64,000 nucleotides of DNA from Krasilnikovia cinnamomea (lineage in GTDB: Bacteria > Actinomycetota > Actinomycetes > Mycobacteriales > Micromonosporaceae), in NCBI RefSeq assembly GCF_004217545.1, contig NZ_SHKY01000001.1:1364001-1428000 (forward strand), read 5' to 3'. Below, piece by piece: positions 53,585 through 60,946 of the stretch. Below the pieces are notes generated by a model, which saw only the letters and a list, made by a program, of their open reading frames with translations, was not told the origin of the DNA and searched no databases. The stretch's first letter is position 1, and each line of letters starts with the position of its first letter. The translations under genes and the position numbers were made by a program.

Positions 53585-54997
53585 GTGAGCGACGAGTGGC
53601 CGCGGAGGCTGGCCATCAACGCGTGGGCGGACGGGCCCGCCGACGCCGAGTTCGGGCCCGCCGCCCGGGCCTGGATCCTCGGCCAGGGCGTCGACGAACG
53701 CGCCCGCGAGGCGGGTCTGGTCCTCGCCGCGGACGAGCCGCCGGACCCCCGCGAGTGGAGCCGGGCGGACGTGGGCTGGGGCGTGGTCCTGCCGTGGACC
53801 GACGCCCCGGTCGCCGACCAGGCGGCCCTCGTGGACGCCCCGGCGGCGATCCAGCGCCTCGCGCGGGCCCGGGCCGGACCGGACGGCCCGGTGGTCTTCC
53901 GGTACGCCGCCGAGGACGGCCTGGGCCTGCTGCGCCGGGTCTACCCCGCCGGTGACCACCAGCGGGTCGCGATCACGGGCGGGCCGACCGGCACCGGACG
54001 CGGGCAGCTCCCGGCATACCTGCTGCTGTCCGGCGGCCCCGCCGAACTGCCGTGGGAGTTGCAGTGCCGGCTGAATCTGTCCTGCGCGGTCGGCCGCCTG
54101 GACCTACCCGCCCCGGCGCTGGACCGGTACGTCGACTGCCTGCTCACCGAGTGGGCGGAATCCACGGTGTGCGCGGGCAAACCGGTCGTGTGGGCCACCG
54201 ACTCCGACGACATCACCGAACTGATGCGGGTGGCGGTCGCCGAACAGCTCGCGGCGAAGTTCGCCGCCGACCCGGACACCCGGGCGGGCGCCCGGTACCT
54301 GCGCGGCCCGCAGGCCACGGCCGGAGCGCTGGTGGACGCGCTCGCCGCGAACCGGCCGTCCGTGGTGGTCACCACCAGCCACGGCCGCACCGGCCCACTG
54401 TCCGATCGGGACGCGATGGTTCGAGACCTGGGCCTGCCCGTGGACGCCGAACGAAACCTGCTCGATCCGGCCGCGCTGCTGGCGGCGTGGCAGCCGGACG
54501 GCGCCATCTGGTACGCGCACGCCTGCTGCTCGGCGGGCAGCGACGCCACCAGCCGGTTCACGGCGCTGGTGCCGCCCGGGTCGCAGGTGGCGTCCGTGCT
54601 GGAGGGCGTCGCCGCGCTCGGGCACCGGGTGGCGCCGCTACCGACGGCGCTGCTGTCCGCGCCGCGCCCCGCCCGGGCGTTCATCGGCCACGTGGAGCCC
54701 ACCTTCGACTGGACCCTGGAACGCCCGGAGACCGGGCAGCTGATCAGCGCGGCCACCCTCCGCGCCTTGTGGACGGGCTGCTTCCAGCGCCGCCCGGAGC
54801 CGATCGGGCTGGCGTTCCGGCAGCAGTTCACGCACGCGGCGCAGCTGTTCGGTGAGGCGGCGCAGACCAATCGCAACAGCCGCGCCGACTCCCCGCAGCG
54901 GCGGGCCGCGTCGGTGGCGCTGCTGACCGCGTACGACCGGCAGAGCATGGTGATCTTCGGCGACCCCACGGTGTGCGCGGCCACCCTCACCACCTGA
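53585..54997 (+). CDS. Second caspase-like protein with His/Cys dyad
   Basis: The 470-residue protein belongs to the caspase/CHAT/C25-type fold. RPSVVVTTSHGRTGPLSD provides His266 and DGAIWYAHACCSAGSDA the Cys at 314 or 315; both occur after predicted beta strands in the right order. Upstream, LPAYLLLSGGPAELPWELQ resembles the CHAT 'PWE' region. After the dyad comes a C-terminal helical part of about 150 residues, ending with YDRQSMVIFGDPTV, as in many caspase-like proteins. GTG start 46 bases after the previous stop. It forms a protease pair with the preceding gene. Confidence 0.68.
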   Translation: MSDEWPRRLAINAWADGPADAEFGPAARAWILGQGVDERAREAGLVLAADEPPDPREWSRADVGWGVVLPWTDAPVADQAALVDAPAAIQRLARARAGPDGPVVFRYAAEDGLGLLRRVYPAGDHQRVAITGGPTGTGRGQLPAYLLLSGGPAELPWELQCRLNLSCAVGRLDLPAPALDRYVDCLLTEWAESTVCAGKPVVWATDSDDITELMRVAVAEQLAAKFAADPDTRAGARYLRGPQATAGALVDALAANRPSVVVTTSHGRTGPLSDRDAMVRDLGLPVDAERNLLDPAALLAAWQPDGAIWYAHACCSAGSDATSRFTALVPPGSQVASVLEGVAALGHRVAPLPTALLSAPRPARAFIGHVEPTFDWTLERPETGQLISAATLRALWTGCFQRRPEPIGLAFRQQFTHAAQLFGEAAQTNRNSRADSPQRRAASVALLTAYDRQSMVIFGDPTVCAATLTT

Positions 54998-55021
54998 CCC
55001 GTACGCGGGGCAGGGTTCGCC

Positions 55022-55038
55022 CGGTGTCCCCGACACCG
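55022..55038 (+). terminator. Small hairpin after the CHAT operon
   Basis: CGGTGTC-CCC-GACACCG is a perfect 7-base stem 25 bases after the operon stop. Weak as a terminator on its own. Confidence 0.35.
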
Positions 55039-55040
55039 CG

Positions 55041-55190
55041 TCAAAGTGGGGACGCCGTGCCCGTCCACAGGTCGCGTTCGGGGGTGTCGAGCCAGAAGCG
55101 CTGGTGGCCCTCGCGGGTTACGGTCAAGCCGAGTCGTTCACGGCCCGGGGAGCCAGCGTCGGCCCATCGCTGGGATGCGGACTCGTTTCG
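55041..55190 (-). pseudogene. 3' remnant of a small actinomycete gene
   Basis: On the minus strand 49 codons read RNESASQRWADAGSPGRERL and continue LTVTREGHQRFWLDTPERD, ending TASPL-stop. Codon use is clean, but an in-frame TGA (55191-55193) precedes them and there is no start codon. It looks like the tail of a gene cut off by rearrangement at the edge of the CHAT operon. The rest of 54998-55239 is empty. Confidence 0.5.
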
Positions 55191-55239
55191 TCACACCTTC
55201 CGGTGCGTCTGCGATCGCAATGCCTCACAGGTGCGATGA

Positions 55240-55476
55240 TCAAACCGCTTGCGTGAACGCCGGTCCGCGTATGTAGAGTTCCCGGCCTTGCCAACCGCCG
55301 TGATGCTCAGGCGTGCCCTTCGCGCACTTTCCCACCACGAGCCACCACGTCAGACCGTCGCCGTAGTCGTACGGCTCGATAACTGATTCGACCTGGCACA
55401 CGATCGGCCCGACACCGTACTTGTAGTCCTCGTCCGTCAGGCGCAGCGTCACACCGGGTCGCGGTTGGCCGGTCAC
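55240..55476 (-). CDS. Small hypothetical protein
   Basis: The 78-residue protein has VTLRLTDEDYKYGVGPI, then VESVIEPYDYGDGLTWWLVVGK and RELYIRGPAF. It is probably beta-rich; no known domain. The GTG at 55476 overlaps the upstream stop by GTGA; GTG 55479 is next to it. Last gene of a three-gene operon. Confidence 0.6.
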   Translation of the reverse strand: MTGQPRPGVTLRLTDEDYKYGVGPIVCQVESVIEPYDYGDGLTWWLVVGKCAKGTPEHHGGWQGRELYIRGPAFTQAV

Positions 55477-55817
55477 CACGGTTCACCGCACTGTCCGGCG
55501 TGGTCGTCCTCCATCGCGCACCTCATGCCAGCCTCACCGGCCAACCGCTTGTCGCAGTACACCCGCCGCTGACGCAGCGGATCACCCTCGTAAGACACCG
55601 TGGTCAGACCCGCGTCCAATTCTCTGACCTCGTCCTCGACTCTGTCGCAGAGCTCGCGGGCGAGGTCGGCCGCCGCGTCCCATCCGTACGTGGTCACGGT
55701 GAGGTGAACTACGAAAGTCTCCGCCTCGGCGCCGCCTGGGGGTCCGGCCCACTCGCACCCGTACGTCACCCGATCCGACGACAGGGAGCGCCAAGACCGG
55801 CGGGTGCGGATGGTCAC
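55473..55817 (-). CDS. Small hypothetical protein with Cys-rich end
   Basis: The 114-residue protein begins MTIRTRRSWRSLSSDRVTYGCEW. Its middle (FVVHLTVTTYGWDAAADLARELCDRV) resembles a secondary-structure element of small actinomycete proteins. It ends CDKRLAGEAGMRCAMEDDHAGQCG, with Cys and His spaced as if to hold a metal. GTGA overlaps join it to the genes on both sides. Function unknown. Confidence 0.6.
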   Translation of the reverse strand: MTIRTRRSWRSLSSDRVTYGCEWAGPPGGAEAETFVVHLTVTTYGWDAAADLARELCDRVEDEVRELDAGLTTVSYEGDPLRQRRVYCDKRLAGEAGMRCAMEDDHAGQCGEPW

Positions 55818-56053
55818 GATCGCACCGCCGCGTTGACACGCCCGGGCTCCCACGCCCGCAACGCCGTGAGCAGGTGTTCCAGCGACGCTGGCTCAGGTGG
55901 GTACACGACGGCGGATCGGCCGACCGCGCGAAGCTGCGGATGCAGTGATCTGCCGCGGGCGCGCTTCGGGAGGCGCTCAGGTGGCGCCGTTGCTCTCATC
56001 AAGTGAGTCAAAGAGGGAGCCGTCGGCCGATCCACGTTAGCCAAGCGAGCCAC
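55814..56053 (-). CDS. Small hypothetical protein
   Basis: The 79-residue protein includes APPERLPKRARGRSLHPQL, then RAVGRSAVVYPPEPASLEHL and ALRAWEPGRVN. Basic, no known domain. GGAGG six bases before the GTG. First gene of the overlapping three-gene operon, divergent from the XRE/DUF397 pair. Confidence 0.6.
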   Translation of the reverse strand: MARLANVDRPTAPSLTHLMRATAPPERLPKRARGRSLHPQLRAVGRSAVVYPPEPASLEHLLTALRAWEPGRVNAAVRS

Positions 56054-56240
56054 TGCATACCTCCGTCAACCGTTTGAGGCCCGACACCCGGGGTCGTGTC
56101 CAGCCGGTCCCCGGGCGCCGGGTGTCAAGAAGCGGGCACAGCCGTCGAGATCGGACGGTGTGTGTTGAACCCGGTTGCCAGTGATAGTTGTGGGCAACGA
56201 GGTCACGCGCAACGGTTGCGCAGCGACACGGTCTGGATTA

Positions 56241-56260
56241 GGTACGTTCCGGTGAGTACC
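56241..56260. promoter_or_regulatory. Inverted repeat in the XRE promoter region
   Basis: GGTAC-N10-GTACC lies 54 bases before the XRE start, within 56054-56313, near repeated GGTTGCGC motifs (about 56213, 56281 and 56304). It may be the autoregulatory site. Confidence 0.3.
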
Positions 56261-56313
56261 GTTGCGACACGACGTGGTAGCGGTTGCGCTGGGCACCAAA
56301 GGGAGGTTGCGCA

Positions 56314-57192
56314 GTGACGGCGGAGACGGACAGCGGTTCCACGGTCCCCCGATGGCAATTGGGCGGCGCCCTCAAGCGACTTCGAGAAGACGCAAAGCTG
56401 AGTCTCCAGGGCGCCGCCGACGCGCTGGAGTGGTCAAAGCAGCGGCTGTGGCGATGCGAGACCGGGCAGGTAAGCACCCATCCGAACGACGTCAAGGCCA
56501 TGTGCGACCTGTACGAGGCAGGTCCGGAGCTGACCGAGACGTTGAAGGCAGTGGCGAGGCAGACCAAGTCCAAGGGGTGGTGGCACAGCTACTCGGACAT
56601 CCCTGGATGGTTCGAGCTGTACCTGGGGATGGAGGGCAGCGCCGACCGGCTACGCATGTACGAGGCCGAGGTAGTGCCCGGCCCACTCCAGTCCCGTCAC
56701 TACGCAGAAGCGATCCTGCGTAGCGGCCTGCCAGCGAATACCTCAGATGAGGCAGTGAGATCACTCGTAGGCGTCCGGCTGCGCCGCCAGAGCATCCTGT
56801 CCGCCGGGTCCACCGAGGTATGCGTCATCATGAGTGAGGCGGCGCTCGACCGCAGCTTTACGCCGGACATCATGGCCGACCAGATGCGCACCCTGTTGAC
56901 GTTGGCCGAGCTACCTGGGGTGTCTCTGCGAGTCATCCCTCGGAATGCTCCACCCACGCTCGCCCACGGCGGACCGTTCGTCATCCTCGACTTCCAAAGG
57001 GCGCTCACAGCAAGAACGACACAACCAACAACCATCTACAAAGAACAGCCCACAGGCGCCCTGTATCTCGACAAGCCGCACGAGGCGGAGACCTACGAGA
57101 AGATTTGGGCCGACCTGGATAGGGTTTCACTTGATCAGACCGGGTCCAGCCGGTTGATCGCGCAGAGATTGGGAGAGATGACGAATGCGTGA
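56314..57192 (+). CDS. XRE-family regulator with DUF5753 domain
   Basis: The 292-residue protein has an HTH at about 17-50 (GGALKRLREDAKLSLQGAADALEWSKQRLWRCETG) and a DUF5753 domain with YEAEVVPGPLQSRHYAEAILR, LRRQSIL and LLTLAELPGVSLRVIP. GTG with GGGAGG seven bases upstream. It overlaps the DUF397 gene by eight bases, the standard regulator/small-partner pair of Streptomyces-type developmental and conflict loci. Confidence 0.9.
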   Translation: MTAETDSGSTVPRWQLGGALKRLREDAKLSLQGAADALEWSKQRLWRCETGQVSTHPNDVKAMCDLYEAGPELTETLKAVARQTKSKGWWHSYSDIPGWFELYLGMEGSADRLRMYEAEVVPGPLQSRHYAEAILRSGLPANTSDEAVRSLVGVRLRRQSILSAGSTEVCVIMSEAALDRSFTPDIMADQMRTLLTLAELPGVSLRVIPRNAPPTLAHGGPFVILDFQRALTARTTQPTTIYKEQPTGALYLDKPHEAETYEKIWADLDRVSLDQTGSSRLIAQRLGEMTNA

Positions 57193-57403
57193 CATTGACC
57201 TGTCCGCTGCTCAATGGCGCAAGTCCAGCAGAAGCGGCGGCAACGGCGGCAACTGCGTAGAGTGCTGCTTCGACTTCCTTGAATCGGACAGCCTGATCTA
57301 CGTGCGGGACAGCAAAGATCCGAATGGTCCGGCTCTGCGATTTACGCGGGATGAATTCATCGCCTTTACCGAAGGTGTCAAGAACGGCGAGTTCGACCTG
57401 TAG
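57185..57403 (+). CDS. DUF397 protein
   Basis: The 72-residue protein has WRKSSRSGGNGGNCVECCFDF, then IYVRDSKDPNGPALRFTRDEF, the DUF397 core. DUF397 proteins pair with XRE/DUF5753 regulators and are thought to bind or antagonise them. It has an extra Cys pair (VECC). ATG lies within the preceding gene. Confidence 0.92.
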   Translation: MRDIDLSAAQWRKSSRSGGNGGNCVECCFDFLESDSLIYVRDSKDPNGPALRFTRDEFIAFTEGVKNGEFDL

Positions 57404-57460
57404 ATCCCACAATCGAAATCGGACGACCCGGGGCCCGACGGAAACAACGATCCGGTGAGA

Positions 57461-58063
57461 TCAGCCGCTCGGGGTGCTGTGGCGGCGGGCCTCGGTCACG
57501 TCCGCCATCAGCCTGTCCCACGTCGGGTCGGGCCGGAAGGCGGCCAGCGGCAGACCGGCTCCGACCCGGGCGAAGGTGTACTCCCACCAGGCCGCGACCC
57601 GGACCGGCCAGAGCCCGACCCGCACCGCCCCGGCGAGGAAGCACCGGTGCACCAGCACGGTGGCCGCCAGCATGTCCTGGTCGAGTTCCAGCTCCGGGTC
57701 GTCGACGGCCCGGCCGAGGGCGCGCACGTCCCGGTGCATCTCGGAGTACGCCACCAGGTGCGGCACGGCGGGCACCCGGACCGGCGCGTCCTTCACCAGC
57801 AGGTCCGCCGCGTAGGCGGGCATGAACGCCACGTCGTCCACGGTGACGATCAGTGGTAGCTGCTCGTGGCCGCGCCGCACGCCCACCTCGACCGCGGGGG
57901 CTCCGGTCGGCGCGGTGATCTCCTCGGCGCCGAGCACGTCGCCGGGATCCAGCCGCGCGGTGTCCCCGATGGCCGGCACGTACGCCGTGACCAATCCGGA
58001 CTCGGCCGACACCTGCGTGCCCGGCACCCCGCTCAGGAGACGGACGAGTTCGTCACTGTGCAT
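57461..58063 (-). CDS. Hypothetical protein
   Basis: The 200-residue protein starts MHSDELVRLLSGVPGTQVS and has an internal EVGVRRGHEQLPLIVTVDDVAF. Its long helical part (VAYSEMHRDVRALGRAVDDPELELDQDMLAATVLVHRC) and C-terminal WWEYTFARVGAGLPLAAFRPDP are not recognised. The minus-strand TATAAC six bases before the ATG suggests a leaderless transcript. Divergent from the RNA-ligase-like gene. Confidence 0.6.
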   Translation of the reverse strand: MHSDELVRLLSGVPGTQVSAESGLVTAYVPAIGDTARLDPGDVLGAEEITAPTGAPAVEVGVRRGHEQLPLIVTVDDVAFMPAYAADLLVKDAPVRVPAVPHLVAYSEMHRDVRALGRAVDDPELELDQDMLAATVLVHRCFLAGAVRVGLWPVRVAAWWEYTFARVGAGLPLAAFRPDPTWDRLMADVTEARRHSTPSG

Positions 58064-58069
58064 GCGCCG

Positions 58070-58075
58070 GTTATA
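58070..58075 (-). promoter_or_regulatory. -10 element of a leaderless hypothetical gene
   Basis: TATAAC on the minus strand, six bases before the ATG at 58063; five of six bases match TATAAT. Confidence 0.55.
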
Positions 58076-58112
58076 CCTACCGCCCGCACCCCACCCGGCG
58101 GCACCCTGCCAT

Positions 58113-58118
58113 TACGGT
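58113..58118 (+). promoter_or_regulatory. -10 element of the leaderless 2H ligase gene
   Basis: TACGGT, six bases before the GTG at 58125, forms a divergent leaderless pair with the -10 at 58070-58075. Confidence 0.55.
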
Positions 58119-58124
58119 GGGTTG

Positions 58125-58643
58125 GTGGTCGCGGCTCTGGAACTTTATCTGGACGTCCACGCGACGCGGCGGCTCCGTACGCTGTGGCACGCGCTGGAGG
58201 CCGAGGGTATCCCGACCCTGGCGTCGCTGCACTCCGAGAAGCACCGCCCGCACGTGTCGCTGGCCGCGGCGGCGCGGCTGGAGCCCGAGCCGGTGGCGGC
58301 CGCGCTCGCGGGTCTCGGCCTGGGCGTCGGGCTGACGGTGGATCTGGATTTCGTCGGGCAGTTCGTGGGCCGGGTGCTGTGGCTGGGGGTCACCCCCAGC
58401 GCTGAGCTGCTGAGCATGCACCGGGAGGTGCACGAGCGGCTGTCAGCGGCGGGCATCGAGGTGTGGGACCACTACCGGCCCGGCCGGTGGGTGCCGCACT
58501 GCACGGTCTCCCTGCGCGTGCCCAATCCGTTGCTGGCTCCGGCGCTGCGCCGCTGCCTGGAGATCCTGCCCGTGCACGCGACGGTGACCGCGGCGTCCGT
58601 GACGGACCACGCGAACGACATTACCCACTCACTCGCGGGGTGA
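58125..58643 (+). CDS. 2'-5' RNA ligase family (2H phosphoesterase) protein
   Basis: The 172-residue protein has two HxT/S motifs, HVSL in EKHRPHVSLAAA and HCTV in RWVPHCTVSLRV, separated by about 85 residues, the hallmark of 2H phosphoesterases. It may process RNA 2',3'-cyclic ends or nucleotide phosphodiesters. Leaderless start at GTG 58125. No partner gene. Confidence 0.8.
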   Translation: MVAALELYLDVHATRRLRTLWHALEAEGIPTLASLHSEKHRPHVSLAAAARLEPEPVAAALAGLGLGVGLTVDLDFVGQFVGRVLWLGVTPSAELLSMHREVHERLSAAGIEVWDHYRPGRWVPHCTVSLRVPNPLLAPALRRCLEILPVHATVTAASVTDHANDITHSLAG

Positions 58644-58816
58644 GCAGGGCCGCTTAACAACTGTGAACGCGCTTCCCCGACGTACGCAAGGGTTTTCCCC
58701 GATTCGGTGAACCCCATCGATGCCTAGCGTCTCACCTCAAGTCATCCAGGTGAGCCGCACAGGTCACCGGACGTCGAGCCCGCCCGCCAACCCCCGGGCG
58801 GGAAAGGAGCACCCGC

Positions 58817-60751
58817 GTGAAAACTCGAACCCCTCTCGTCGTCGCCCTGGCGGCCGGCACCGCAGCCGCCGCCAGCATGGTGGCGATAGCCGGTCAGGCG
58901 AACGCCCAACCCAGTGGCCCGTCGGGTGCCCCGGCAGCCGCGAAGGCCGCGTCGGCGCTGGTCGCCGGACGCCCGCAACTGCTGCACGCGACCGCGGACG
59001 ACGCGTTCGTGCAGCGGCCGGTCATCTCCTCGGGTGGGCTGCAGTACGTCCCGTACGACCGGACCTACAAGGGACTGCCGGTGATCGGCGGTGACTTCGT
59101 CGTGGTCACGGACAACGCCGGGCGGACGAAGTACACCTCCGTCGCCCAGTCCCGGCCGATCGGTGAGCTGTCCACCACCCCGAAGCTGACCGAGGCCGCC
59201 GCGCTGGCGATCGCCAAGAAGCAGCTCAAGACGGTCAGCAATGTCGAGGGCACCACGCTGGTCGTGGTGACCACCGAGGGCGCACCCACCCTGGCGTGGG
59301 AGAGCACCGTGCGCGGGACGAGCGCCGAAGGCCCGAGCCGGCTCACCGTGGACGTCGACGCCGCCACCGGCAAGGTGGTGCGCACGCGGGAACACGTCAT
59401 GGACGCCATCGGCACGGGCACCGGCTGGATCAACGGCTCGGTCAGCCTGAACACCACCCAGTCGGGCAGCACGTACAGCCTGCGTGACCCGAACCAGACG
59501 AGCCTGACGTGCCAGGACGCCGCGAACAACACGACGTTCAGCGGCCCCGACAACGACTGGGGCAACGGCAACGGCACCAGCAGGGAGACCGGCTGCGTCG
59601 ACGCGTTCTACAGCGCGCAGAAGCAGACCGCGATGTTGTCGCAGTGGCTGGGCCGCAACGGCCAGAACGGCAACGGTGGCGCGTGGCCGATCCGGGTCGG
59701 CCTGAACGACCAGAACGCGTACTACGACGGCACCCAGATCCAGATCGGCAAGAACACCGCCAACCAGTGGATCTCATCGGCGGACGTGATCGGTCACGAG
59801 TACGGCCACGGCATCGACGACAACACGCCGGGCGGCATTTCGCGGGGCGGCACCCAGGAGTTCGTGGCGGACACGCTCGGCACGGCGACCGAGTGGTTCG
59901 CCAACAACCCGAACGACGCGCCGGACTACCAGATCGGCGAGGAGGTCAACCTGGTCGGCAGCGGCCCGATCCGGTACATGTACAACCCGTCGCTGGCCGG
60001 TCATGACAACTGCTACTCCAGCAGCACGCCGGGCCAGGGGGTGCACGCCGCGTCCGGGCCGGGCAACCACTGGTTCTATCTGCTGGCCGAGGGCACGAAC
60101 CCGACCAACGGCCAGCCGGCCAGCACCCGGTGCAGCGGCTCGGGCGCGATCACGGGCCTGGGCATCGAGAAGGCCATCAAGATCATGTACAACGCGATGC
60201 TGATGAAGACGTCCAGCTCGTCGTACCTCAAGTACCGGACCTGGACGCTGACCGCCGCGAAGAACCTCTTCCCCGGCAGCTGCACCGAGTTCAACACGGT
60301 CAAGACCGCCTGGGACGCGGTCAACGTGCCCGCCCAGACGGCGGACCCGACCTGTGACGGCGGCACCACCCCGCCGACCACTCCCCCGTCGACGCCGCCC
60401 ACGGGCTGCACCGGCACCAACACCGCCGACGTGACCATCCCCGACGCGGGCTCCGCGGTGTACAGCGACATCGCGATCAGCGGCTGCGGCCGCAAGGCCT
60501 CGTCGACCTCGACGGTCGCGGTGGACGTCGTCCACACCTACCGGGGTGACCTGCGGGTCGACCTCGTGGCCCCGGACGGCACGGTCTACAACCTGAAGGC
60601 GACCAGCAGCTCGGACAGCGCGGACAACGTGAACACCACGTACACGAAGAACCTGTCCACCGAGGACGCCAACGGCACGTGGCGGTTGAAGGTCCAGGAC
60701 GTCTACTCCGCGGACACCGGCTACATCAACAGCTGGTCGTTGACCATCTGA
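58817..60751 (+). CDS. Secreted M4 (thermolysin-type) metalloprotease with a P domain
   Basis: The 644-residue preproprotein has a signal peptide (about 1-30), FTP/PepSY propeptide (about 45-190) and M4 catalytic domain. The zinc site is HEYGH (His327, His331), with Glu348 in TQEFVADTLG as third ligand and Glu328 the catalytic base. A C-terminal M4 helical domain follows, then a Pro/Thr linker (about 515-530) and a P-proprotein-convertase domain (VAVDVVHTYRGDLRVDLVAPDGT, then DANGTWRLKVQDV). The family degrades extracellular protein. GGAAAGGAG precedes the ATG at 58817; a perfect hairpin follows the stop. The 173-base upstream region holds no clear operator. Confidence 0.93.
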   Translation: MKTRTPLVVALAAGTAAAASMVAIAGQANAQPSGPSGAPAAAKAASALVAGRPQLLHATADDAFVQRPVISSGGLQYVPYDRTYKGLPVIGGDFVVVTDNAGRTKYTSVAQSRPIGELSTTPKLTEAAALAIAKKQLKTVSNVEGTTLVVVTTEGAPTLAWESTVRGTSAEGPSRLTVDVDAATGKVVRTREHVMDAIGTGTGWINGSVSLNTTQSGSTYSLRDPNQTSLTCQDAANNTTFSGPDNDWGNGNGTSRETGCVDAFYSAQKQTAMLSQWLGRNGQNGNGGAWPIRVGLNDQNAYYDGTQIQIGKNTANQWISSADVIGHEYGHGIDDNTPGGISRGGTQEFVADTLGTATEWFANNPNDAPDYQIGEEVNLVGSGPIRYMYNPSLAGHDNCYSSSTPGQGVHAASGPGNHWFYLLAEGTNPTNGQPASTRCSGSGAITGLGIEKAIKIMYNAMLMKTSSSSYLKYRTWTLTAAKNLFPGSCTEFNTVKTAWDAVNVPAQTADPTCDGGTTPPTTPPSTPPTGCTGTNTADVTIPDAGSAVYSDIAISGCGRKASSTSTVAVDVVHTYRGDLRVDLVAPDGTVYNLKATSSSDSADNVNTTYTKNLSTEDANGTWRLKVQDVYSADTGYINSWSLTI

Positions 60752-60769
60752 GCCCTACCACCCCCAACG

Positions 60770-60799
60770 GCGGGGCCGGCGCGCGGGCGCCGGCCCCGC
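60770..60799 (+). terminator. Hairpin terminator after the M4 protease
   Basis: GCGGGGCCGGCGC (60770-60782) pairs perfectly with GCGCCGGCCCCGC (60787-60799), loop GCGG. Confidence 0.8.
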
Positions 60800-60946
60800 T
60801 GCCGTGTGCGGCCACCGGGTACGGACGTCCGTACCGTACAGATTGCGCCATTTGTCGGCGCGCCGTCCTCCGTTGCGGCAGCCGCGCGCCAGACTGACCG
60901 CAAGGGACGCCTGTCCAGCAGGACGCTGCACGCCACGGAGGAAACC

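Noticed and set aside
49308..54997. Type III-E CRISPR-associated CHAT system
   Set aside because: No CRISPR array, Cas7-like or gRAMP gene is present; only the protease fold is shared.
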